From: Nymphaea colorata
Taxonomy: Eukaryota; Streptophyta; Magnoliopsida; Nymphaeales; Nymphaeaceae
Direction: 5' to 3'
DNA: 64,000 bases
NCBI RefSeq assembly: GCF_008831285.2
Contig: NC_045147.1
Location: 19,720,581-19,784,580 of the forward strand
Shown piece by piece: positions 53,643 to 62,738 of this stretch. The translations under genes and the position numbers were made by a program. Numbering within the stretch: position 1 is the stretch's first letter; each line of letters starts with the position of its first letter. The notes beneath the pieces are model-generated. The model saw only the letters and a list, made by a program, of their open reading frames with translations. It was not told the origin of the DNA and did no database searches.

Positions 53643-54397
53643 ATGGCATTTCGCGCTCTTTCTCCTTTCCTTCTTTTTGGGCTTGTAGAAATGCTGTCAT
53701 GGGGAGTTTACAGTATCTCCACCCTTTTTCTATTGCTCCATATAAGAGGAGAGGGGGTGATGAAAGGCGAAGCAGCATCCTGCCTCCCCAACCAAAGCTT
53801 GGCCCTTTTACAATTCAAGCAAAGTCTATCCCAAGGGTCGCGGCCATTGTTAAGCACGTGGAAGAATGAATCAGATTGTTGCGAGTGGGAGGGAATCTCT
53901 TGCGACCGACCATACCACCGGCTTTGTCACCGGCGTCGAAATCTGGAATCTCCGAGTGCAAGTCAGTGATCCAAACTCTTCCTTATTTCAACTTTCTCAC
54001 CTCCAAAATCTTGATCTCAGCGGCAATTTGGTCATTGGTGCGATCTTATCGAGATTGTCGGAACTCACTGACCTCACCAAACTTTCACTCTCAGATTGCA
54101 GCTTAATCGGTCCCATTCCTGAATCCTTCAAACAACTTTCAAACCTAACCTATTTAGACCTTAGCCGAAATAGATTGAGTGGAGAAATTCCTCGAGGTAT
54201 AGTAAAACACCCCAACCTGCAGACACTGATCCTTTGTGGCAACAAGTTAATTGGTTCATTTCCTGATTTTGGTAATGAGTTTTCCCCATTAGTTGATGTC
54301 GATCTTTCAGATAACATGTTGGATGGGGAGATTCCACCTTCCATAATTAGAAAGTTGTCTCATCTTGAAGTGCTGGACATTCAACTGAATAGATTTG
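53643..54397 (+). pseudogene. LRR receptor-like protein, same 4-bp frameshift, 3' truncated (group A)
   Basis: Promoter, leader (AFRALSPFLLFGLVEMLSW) and LRRNT as in the family. The GACC duplication at 53904-53911 is identical in position to that of 12194 and shifts the frame after SCD. The downstream frame (53866-54492) encodes the first LRRs (LFQLSHLQNLDLSGNLVIG, SLIGPIPESFKQLSNLTYL) and breaks inside LDIQLNRF at about 54396, where a block shared with 29580 is joined. Up to about 53990 it follows the 12194 copy in the lesion; after that it matches 46362 (CAAAATCTTGATCTCAGCGG). It has no transmembrane helix and no functional receptor can be expected. Confidence 0.88.
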
Positions 54398-54555
54398 TAC
54401 AGGGAACTGCATTTTCAGCTCACCGCAACAATCAAAACCAGAGCCGCACCAAAAGGAACCTATATAGGGTAGGGACATCAGAAATAAAGTAGCTGAATCC
54501 TGGATACCTTCACCCAGCATCCATCCCTGACACTATGCAAACCATTAACATATTG
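54396..54555. repeat. Block shared with 29580-29755
   Basis: Starts TGTACAGGGAACTGCATTTT directly at the RLP break and ends AACCATTAACATATTG. Nearly identical to the block in the 29-kb relic. Its 15 or so extra codons form the tail of the 53866 open frame and are not RLP. Confidence 0.6.
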
Positions 54556-55340
54556 TTATTGCAAATAAGTATTTCATGCAACGACTTCAAGTCAACCACT
54601 TGTAGGATTGATGCCATTGTCTAAGACTCGTTGCTTAAGCCTTATCGTGTTCGTGGTAGGCACGGTCTTAAAAGACTTTCTCCTTTTTCTTTCAATTTCA
54701 ATTATGAGAATATTACCACCTAGCTGACACATGGCTGCTTCTTTGTGATTGTAATATGATATATATAGCAACCAAGGGTGTACTGGTGGGTTGGAGTGAG
54801 TCTAATTATTTGTTTTTTATGATTTTTTTTTTTCGAACTGATAGCACGACACTCTGGGTATAAGACGTATCCATCTATATTCCAAAACAGGTGCTGATCC
54901 CAAAAGTTAGGAGAATGAAATGGCTTTAAATCACTTCTGTTTACTCGCATATGTATATTGATAAGATAACATCGTTATCTTCCAAGACTAAAAACATAAC
55001 CTGTTTGGATAAAAAGCAATGTTTTTGAAGCAAGGAAGAACTTGATCTCAATCACTGTGGGCAATAAAATAAAAAATGGACTAAGTATTAGCCGACTTGC
55101 CTTACAGGTTTACTTACACTGTTTTTTCCAAAATTTAAATTTCCTATTCTGTTTGTACATGGAATACACGCCAACATTTTATTATCACCTGTTCACCTGT
55201 CTAATCAAGTCATACTTTAAGCATTCCTTTAAATATATATATATATATATATAGGACCACTTTTTAATTTAAAAGCATACTGTTAACGTTAATATCTTTC
55301 AACGTAACGTATCGTAATTTAATTGGCTGAGGGTCGATTA
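54556..55340 (+). promoter_or_regulatory. Orphan RLP upstream region
   Basis: 54665-55055 closely matches 32110-32490, the region upstream of the intact 32604 gene, up to TTGATCTCAATCACTGT. Sequence then changes to GGGCAATAAAATAAAAAATG with no TATA box and no RLP. 55140-55340 resembles 45420-45600. An (AT)n run lies at 55232-55253. Confidence 0.55.
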
Positions 55341-56130
55341 TAATTCAAATTATTTTAGACCCCTAAAAAGGCACCACATATAAAGCAAATGACTAAAGAG
55401 CACTCGTATATAAAATACACACATAGATATAATCAGCTGCTTCCTCACCTTATTAATTTATTCTCTCCAATCACGGAACCCGTTAAATATAGGTCACATT
55501 GGCTGCTCTAATTTGATCAGCTACTAGTTAGTTCACGAGATTGAGCACAGCCTTTTCATGGGACCGAAAATTAAGCCATCTAGGATTAAACCAGCGCCAT
55601 TCTGTCCGTTTGATCTGAAGCGGAACCTTCATTTCTGCATGAGTTTGGATCGCTATATGAAAATAATTTTGAATCAGAACTGGATTTGATAAATTGCACC
55701 ACTCACTCAAATGGGATCGAGTTTATATCCAAGTTACAAATTCATTTTAACGTAGTAAAATTCTTCTTTCAAGTTGACTTTGTCATTCTTTATCAGCAGG
55801 TATATTTTACCTTTTTTTTTTTTTGTTAAAATTGAATCTGATAATCATGCACAAAGACTGACCGGATGTTAAACGAAAACTAACTGCCTACCAACCTCTA
55901 ATTTATCCATTGTGCCAAACCCTCACCTACCAACCTCTACTTCATCCATTGTGCCAAACCCTCACCGATGATCATCACCTACACCTGATGTTAACAGCAG
56001 TCACACAGTGATGCATGCATAAAGAACACCGTTTGTTATTTATCTCATATTATCATTTTCATGCAAGACTTAGAGTATGATTGATACATAAATGAATATG
56101 TCATTACCTCGAGTCAACCATGTTCACATC
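55341..56130. other. Intergenic, short tandem repeat
   Basis: A unit of about 42 bp with CCAACCTCTAATTTATCC and GTGCCAAACCCTCACC is repeated twice at about 55890-55970. 55680-55800 weakly matches 17330-17450. No gene recognised. Confidence 0.4.
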
Positions 56131-56450
56131 ATTGTCTAAGATGCACTGTTGGTTGCCCCATTGTTCACGGTAGGCACGGTCTGATATGCTTTCACCGCAA
56201 GTCACTTTATTGTCCAAGACGTTGGTTGCCCCATTGTTCACGTTAGGCATGGTTTGGATATGCTTTCACCGCAAGTCACATCGTTGTCCAATTCATACTC
56301 TTGGATGCCCTATTGTTCACGGTAGGCACCATATGGATATGCTTTCATTGTAAGTCATATAATTGTCGAAGACCTACTGTTGTTTGCCCCATTGTTCATG
56401 GTAGGCACGGTCCGGCTATGCTTTCACCGCAAGTCACATTTTTGTCTATG
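56131..56450. repeat. Minisatellite, four units of about 78 bp
   Basis: Units begin near 56131, 56209, 56283 and 56362, each with TTGTC, a GTTGCCCCATTGTTCACGG-like core, GGTAGGCA and TATGCTTTCACCGCAAGTCA. Unit length varies by a few bases. Single copies of the same core lie at 22310, 31440-31590, 44560-44630, 54640 and 60950. Confidence 0.85.
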
Positions 56451-57192
56451 ATGTGTTTGTTCCTGATAAGGTTAATACATGTGAATTTGATTGAATCCAC
56501 TCCATTCACACAGTGGTACCTGAACTAGAAAAATTAAATTCTCGTAACCAAACCGACCGTTTCTAGAAATCTACATTCCGTTCTCTCATGTCTCGTTCAA
56601 AAAAAAAAAAAAAAGGTTCAAGCAATATCTTCATGTTGGTATCCATTGCAACTAATGTCAGTAAGTGAGTTTCTTGAATAGGTCATAATGGTCAGGAGAA
56701 GAGCCAGGATTTTTTCAGAAGCGGGTCAAACGATCCAACTAATTGTAATGAAAGGGATTGGTTTTATAGGTTGGATACAAATGGTATCAAACTGAACCCA
56801 AATCCAAACAATATATGGAAGCAACAACAAATTTTCAATTTTTTCAATGCAATTTTTTTTTTCAATTCGTTAGTGGCGATTTAGAAAATCATCACTCTCA
56901 GATACACAAGCTATTCCAATGGCATCCAGATTGCTTGATTCAATCTTCTGATCTGTTTTTTTTTTTGTAGTTTTTAATAAAAATAGTTATCCAAGACGTA
57001 CACTTCACGTTCTTTAGACCAACATAGGTAGGTAGCATTGCTGATTCAAAACTAGTTTGAAATGCATAATTTCTCTCTATATATTGGCATATCTACTGAT
57101 CTAGGACCCTTTCTCTCTCCCTCTTTCATAATCGCCCGATTTAGCCCATAAAGACATAAATTGGGGGATTTTGAGCCGCCCCTTTATCGTCT
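56451..57192. other. Intergenic with interspersed repeat copy
   Basis: 56915-57090 is a copy of the dispersed family (CAGATTGCTTGATTCAATCT, GTACACTTCACGTTCTTTAG). The rest is unremarkable and AT-rich. It ends at the target duplication of a hAT element. Confidence 0.45.
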
Positions 57193-57200
57193 CTTACTGC
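57193..57200. repeat. hAT target-site duplication, left
   Basis: CTTACTGC, identical to 60522-60529 on the other side of the element. Confidence 0.92.
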
Positions 57201-57419
57201 TAGGGCTGTTCAACGAGTCGAGCTACTCGAACTCGACTCGTTTAACTCGACTCGTATGTTTAAACGAGCCGCTTATTTAGTTAAACGAGTCGAGCTCGAG
57301 TTGATGAGCCGACTCGTTTAATTAATCGAGTCGAGTTCGAGTTCATGTAAGTGAACTCGTTAAAGCTCGAATCGGCTCGATTATTTAGTGAACCGGTTTT
57401 TTTAAAACCGGTTCAGATG

Positions 57420-58740
57420 AAAAAGCGTCAAAGCGGGACGAGGTTTAGGGTTTCCTCATTTCATTTTCGTTCTCGAATCTCACTTCTCCCTCTCTTTTGA
57501 AGTTTTCGCTCTCTCCGACTCTCCCTCTCTCGCCAGTCGCCTCTCGATCTCTCCGACTTCATCAACTCTTCTCTTCTCTAGTTCTCCCGTCCGGGATTCT
57601 CCGACGTCTGCAGGAGGAACCACCGAACCAATCGTCCGCGGGCCGCGTCCGTGGGCCACTTCAGCCTTCAAGGTCAGCCGGCTGCTCCGCCTTCGATTTC
57701 ATCTGTTTTTTACCCGATTTCTTGTTGGATTCCTAACACAATTGTGATCTAAGTGTATAACAACTGATTTGAATGTTAACACATCGTCTCCAGTGCAGAT
57801 TCAAGTTTAGAGGGCGTCCCTCGATCTTCCTCTCCGGTTCTCTTTGATGGATCCGACAGTCCGGCAGCGAGCGGGTCTTTGCTCCTCCGGTTGATTCCGT
57901 GAATCGGTAGGGCTCTCTCTCTCTCTCCGGTTGCTACCTCAATATGCTAGTCCTCTGCTCTTGTTTTTGGGTTTTCTGTTTCGTCACTAAAGTTCTGCTT
58001 CCCATTTTTTCCGTTGTAAGAATGAGAAACTATCGACTGTTTGACTGTTTCTGTGCTTTTTTCTTTCTTTCTTTTTGCTTGTCTTATATGATGTTTAGTT
58101 TGAGGTTTCTGTCATGTGCTGCCAATATTAGGCTTATGGGGAGGGGGCTTGTTTGCATAGTTCATCTTTTTATGTTTCATCCATGCTAAGTCGCTGGTCC
58201 CAAACAACGACAGTTAATTTCTTCGTTGCTAACTGCCAATTTTTTCATTTCCTTTTAACAATGACTTCTCCATTTTTCATTTCCTTTTCGAGTTCCAGTA
58301 GTAGTTTGATGTATCATTCCTTTGTCTTTAAGTACATATAAAACAGAGATATACGCGTTCTTTTAAGTAGTGGTTTGATGTATCATTCCTTTGTCTTCGA
58401 TTTGAGCTCGACCCTATTCGATAGAACTTGAGTTTTTTGAGTTGAGTCGATCTTAAGTTGACCTCGGCTGGTGTATAGCCCTATCCTGAACACGTTAAAC
58501 TCATAGTTAAAAATGTTCATGCATTTTGATGCTGATATTTTTCTGAGTTTTTTTTCCAGAAAATGAAATTCTAAAATATATATTTATACATAATTTTGGA
58601 TTGAGCAAACATGACGTTCACATGTTTTAAGGGACTCGGGCCAATCTTTTGAGGGCACATTTCGTTGCAGTGGGCACATAAATGGCTATCTTTTTATATC
58701 ATAAACTCAATATTTATGAGCCTATGATATTTTTCATTCT
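57420..58740 (+). other. Captured gene 5' region inside hAT element
   Basis: Starts with GAGGTTTAGGGTTTCCTCA, a telo-box-like motif (AGGGTTT), then a CT-rich stretch (57480-57580) and GC-rich DNA, typical of the promoter and first exon of a plant housekeeping gene and unlike the AT-rich surroundings. I could not fix a start codon or exon limits. The short open frames at 57497-57736 and 57944-58189 are not convincing. Confidence 0.4.
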
Positions 58741-58746
58741 TTGCAG

Positions 58747-59440
58747 AAACTAGTAAAGGGCTTTCAGGTTGTAACACAAGTAAGTATATTTTGAATGAAT
58801 TCTATTCATTAAATATACTGTGAATCATTTGTTAATTGATTATATGTATTTCTTTCAGGTTGAGGATGAATCAAGTGAATATATATCATTAGAATGATTC
58901 AAGCTGCCTCTTGGTAATGCTTTTTTTTTTTTGTTTTGTTTTCTTCTTTTTCTTGATCTAATGTGATTCTAGTGTCTGTTTTAGTTGCCACTTGTAGTTT
59001 TTCTTGATCTTTTTCTGTATACTGGTTTTATTCATTTTGCTTATTTTTCTACTGTCTGTTTCAGATGGAAAACTTCTTGATGGTGAAGTTAAGCTATTAA
59101 AGAAAGTTCGCAGTGGGGTGAGTTATTATTGTTGCATTCTTTCTTGTTGAAAGCTTATAAAGCTTTAACTCTTGAACCATCTTTTATATCTTGCTAGATG
59201 AGAATCTCTAATTCTACAGATCATTCCTGCTATTATTAGGTTTCCAGCAATTCCAGTATTAGATTTCTACTGTAAGACGACAACTTGTCAACATGTTGGT
59301 CGGATTTAGTGTTTTAAGTACCTCTTGGATTGGCTTCTAATGCAAAATTCATCAGCCAAAACAATCAGTAAGCAATTTTTCTTTTTCTCCTGCAGGTACG
59401 GAGTTTCTCTCGTTTCTTAAGGGCTGAACAAACATGTTAA
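58747..59440 (+). pseudogene. Captured exons of an unidentified gene
   Basis: Four segments with consensus splice borders keep one reading frame. 58747-58779 after TTGCAG and before GTAAGT gives KLVKGFQVVTQ. 58859-58913 after TTTCAG and before GTAATG gives VEDESSEYISLE, a stop, then FKLPL. 59065-59117 after TTTCAG and before GTGAGT gives DGKLLDGEVKLLKKVRSG. From 59396 after CTGCAG comes VRSFSRFLRAEQTC and a stop. Frame continuity across three introns is strong evidence of a real gene origin. The internal TGA shows the copy is dead as it stands. I do not recognise the parent gene. Confidence 0.7.
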
Positions 59441-60239
59441 TAGCAGGAAGATTATGTCATGGAAGATTTTGTGCTGCCTTTGTATCAGCCGACTAGCCAT
59501 TGGCTAGTTCCAACAACGAGATGCTTTCATCTTACTTAATGTTTGTAAGTTCTATGGCATGGGTGCCTTTGCTCGTGCCCTTCTTCAATGTAATTCTGTT
59601 TCCTTGAAGTGTGAGAATTCTAGTTTTGGATTGGTTGTCCAAAATTACTGTTTTGCACTTGTTAAGGCAGTCGGCCTGTTGATTTTATGATCTGTTGGGC
59701 CTGATTTACAGGGTTTGTAATGTACCCCAACTAGCATTTATCACGATGCTCCATGAAATGAATGTTTCAGCTATGTAGTAACTGGTAACAGCACTTGGAT
59801 GTTTTAGGCGTTTCATGTTATTGTTCCATTTTTGTCTCATACTCCTTGTGCTTTTTTTGAATCTCATTGCATGATTTGGTAAGTTGGCATAATTGCTGAT
59901 TTCATGTTTTGGCTACAAGTTAAGCAATTACAGCCCAGGATGTGGAGTCACCTGATGTGATTGTTCAATCTTGCAATCTGGTGCTTGAATGCTTGAATGC
60001 AATCTTGGTGTTGGTGGGCTTTTAAAAGTGCACCTTTTTATTAGTTTATGCAATAATTTGAATGCTTTCATCTATCTTGCTATGAGCTTTGTATTCACTG
60101 CAATTACAGCGAGATATCTGTGTTCTATTTCCGACATTTTTCTGTCTTGGTCTCTGTCATTATTTTCTTAGTCCATTCGCCGTGGCTGCCTACCATTAAA
60201 AAGAAACTATTCTTGAAAAACTACAGAAATGAGTAATAT
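59441..60239. other. hAT interior, 3' part of captured sequence
   Basis: T-rich sequence resembling plant 3' UTR or intron DNA (TGGCTAGTTCCAACAACGAG, ATGTACCCCAACTAGC). No exon with clear borders was seen. It runs into the right subterminal CGAGC-rich zone at about 60240. Confidence 0.35.
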
Positions 60240-60521
60240 TAATCGAGTAGTTAATGAGTTCGAGCCTTATCAAGCCTTATCGAGCTTCACATAGTCGAGC
60301 CGTAGTCGAGCTCGAGCTCAACAAGTTAGGATGCAAGTAAACGAGCTTAATCGAGCTTAATCGAGCCGAGCTCGAGCTCGACCATTGACTATCGAGTCGA
60401 GTTCGAGCCAGGATAGTCGAGCTATAATCGAGTTCGAGTCGAGTCGAGCTCGTGTGTTATTTAGACGAGCCGAGTTCGAGCTGACCGAGCTCGGGCTCGA
60501 CTCGGCTCGTGTTCAGCCCTA

Positions 60522-60529
60522 CTTACTGC
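60522..60529. repeat. hAT target-site duplication, right
   Basis: CTTACTGC, identical to 57193-57200. The perfect match suggests a fairly recent insertion. Confidence 0.92.
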
Positions 60530-62062
60530 AAATCAGAGACGAGCCGATTCAATTTGAATCGACCGATTCAGACTGATTCAGGGAAATTTTAAGAACATTG
60601 GTTCTACCTTTTGTTTTTTTTTTGGTAAAATTTTTTGGTGCCATAATATGTAGTCGTTTCAGTTTCTGGAACTTTGTCGTCCAAGACTTGAAACATATAA
60701 CCTGGTAGGATAAAAACTTGTGTGAGCTGTACAACCATATGATATTAATAACAGTAGAAATGTGACCACCTAAATTTGAAGTTATAACAAAGTAGACTTC
60801 AAACGAAATTTTCTTCTTTTGTAATAATAAAATAGTCATACCAATGTTATCATTTGAATGTAGAGTCCATGTAAACCCCAGATAATAAACACCACATATA
60901 TTTGATCATTGTCATGCAAGAAGGAGTGCAAGCCAATGACATCATTGTTGGTCACCCCCATTGTTCACGACGAGACGACCTCAGGAGCCCTTTCCTTCGA
61001 TTTTGAGAATATTTAGCCATTTGGATCAAACCCAGATTGCGATCGATTCTCAACACTGGGAGCCCGTGGCTGGCACGTAGTCGAGCCGTTCACGTGACTC
61101 AAGACTTCAAGGCTTCTCTCAATGAAACCGAAGGTCCATCCACATAATTTTTAAAGACAAATAAACTTTGACGATCCAATTTTTAACTACCTAATTTTTT
61201 TCAAAGAATTTAAATAATTTCAAATTATAATTAAACGGCGTGAGACAAAAATAAAAAAAAATAAACTAAACCATCAAATGAATCTTTCACAAAAATTTAA
61301 AAAAAAAAAATATGAAGGTAAACTAAAATCTCTAAATCACACAATTGGAAATGTGACATAGACAAGTCTGCAGCATCTGATCCTCGCACAATGCAGCAGC
61401 CTTATCAATATCCCTTTTATTCACAATCACCTAAAAAAATAGTAAATAGGGATGAGACCTTTTCAAGTTCTCATTTTGGCATCTATCCTCCTTTATTTTA
61501 ACATACAAATGAAATCAATAATTCAACTCATTTCAATTCATGAAGTGAAGGCAATCAACATCATAATTTCATGAAAAATGCAAAGTGATATAACAATCAA
61601 TCATGTGTAACTACAATCTAATCTAACATGCATGCTTAGCAATCCAACATGTGGTTTATCATATCATCGCACAAAATCAAGAGCTCTAATGCATGCATTC
61701 AGTATTAGTTACGCACACAAACAATAAAGTATTTAACAGTAACCAGTATCTATAATGACATCATCATGAATTTAAGTGCAGAAAAATGCATGTGAAAACG
61801 AGTCAAATCCAGATTCCAATTGTTTGGTCATCAAGAAACAAGCATCAACAAAGATGAATAAAAAAAAAAGGTGACAAAAGAGGGATAATTTTCTGGGTAT
61901 GATCCATATTATCTTCACCTATATATAATGTAATGTAATGTATTGATTCGAAATATTGGTCCTAAAATCTCAAAATATGGATTCTGTACTCTAACCTGAT
62001 GTATGTAATGAATGCATACTTATGAAACTTCCCAATCGAATTATCATACCACTCATACTGAT
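60530..62062. other. Intergenic, little recognised
   Basis: 60940-61000 has a diverged copy of the CATCATTGTTGGTCACCCCC / GTTCACGACG repeat. 61020-61060 resembles AAACCCAGATTGCGATCGAT seen at 11335 and 45950. 61140-62040 is AT-rich with nothing I can name. Confidence 0.4.
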
Positions 62063-62262
62063 CGACTTTATCAAAATCCCATTGGATTCTAGAAGTTCCT
62101 AACATTGGTCCTGACAAACCTCAATTTATGTCTTCCTCTCTGAGCTCTCTCCCAATAAAACTTACGACTTTATCAAAATCCCATTGGATTCTAGAAGTTC
62201 CTAACATTGGTCCTGATAAACCTCAATTTATGTCTTCCTCTCTCCCAATAAAACTTAATTCG
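62063..62262. repeat. Tandem duplication, about 100 bp
   Basis: CGACTTTATCAAAATCCCAT through CTCCCAATAAAACTTA occurs at about 62063-62165 and again at about 62166-62258. The second unit lacks a short CTGAGCTCT-like piece. High identity suggests recent origin. Non-coding. Confidence 0.85.
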
Positions 62263-62738
62263 TATTGAACCATATAGCAACAACCATTTTATCGGAGATG
62301 CATATTTTTTTATTTTTCAATGGATTTACATGCTTCATTAATGAAAATTGTGTGAGGTTAATAAATTCTCGTTGTTCGCCCGTCCCAGAATTAATGTTAC
62401 ACGAATGTATACACTTCTAATAAATGAACATACGATCATTTTTATGGCAGACTTCAAATAAACCCGGCGTAGGATTGACGCATGAGGTCATATTGTCATT
62501 TCGTGCAAGACTTTGGGTCAACGCCGTGTTGGATGTCGTTGCCTGAGACGTGTTTGTTCGCCGGGTGCCAGCACAATCTCTCATTGTAGTCCCCATTTGA
62601 TCTGACCCTCCATATATCTGTCAATTATTCTCCTCTTTGTTTGCCCCAACTTCAAAAGGAAATCGGAACTCACTTGTCCAACCAAATCAACCAATAGATA
62701 CTCTTGTGAACATCCACGCTTTCGGCAGCGCAAGCTTC
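62263..62738 (+). promoter_or_regulatory. Upstream region of RLP 62739
   Basis: 62450-62560 has a copy of the GTCATATTGTCATTTCGTGC / GTTGCCTGAGACGTGTTTGT repeat. 62560-62738 is leader-like, with ATTCTCCTCTTTGTTTGCCC and CTCACTTGTCCAACCAAATC. The latter is shared with the 2738 relic. The TTTATTTAAA box of the group A genes is not present, so this gene uses a different promoter. Confidence 0.4.

Larger units (their letters stand above)
57201..60521. mobile_element. Non-autonomous hAT transposon with captured gene fragment
   Basis: The 3321-bp element is bounded by TAGGGCTGTTCAACGAGTCG on the left and GGCTCGTGTTCAGCCCTA on the right, which are inverted (TAGGGCTG at each end). A perfect 8-bp direct repeat CTTACTGC flanks it at 57193-57200 and 60522-60529. 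Eight-base target duplications with TAGGG/CAGGG-type ends are diagnostic of the hAT superfamily. About 200-280 bp at each end is packed with CGAGTCGAGCTCGAG-like subterminal motifs in both orientations, the type of site bound by hAT transposases. The interior has no transposase frame and instead contains spliced host-gene sequence (57420-59530). Confidence 0.9.

Noticed and set aside
56131-56450. CRISPR-like array
   Set aside because: Eukaryotic nuclear DNA, units of about 78 bp with no unique spacers between constant short repeats, and internal divergence typical of a minisatellite.
57480-57671. Minus-strand 63-codon charged frame in the hAT element
   Set aside because: It is the complement of a CT-rich 5' region (runs of Arg/Glu from GAG/AGA repeats) and has no gene-like features.
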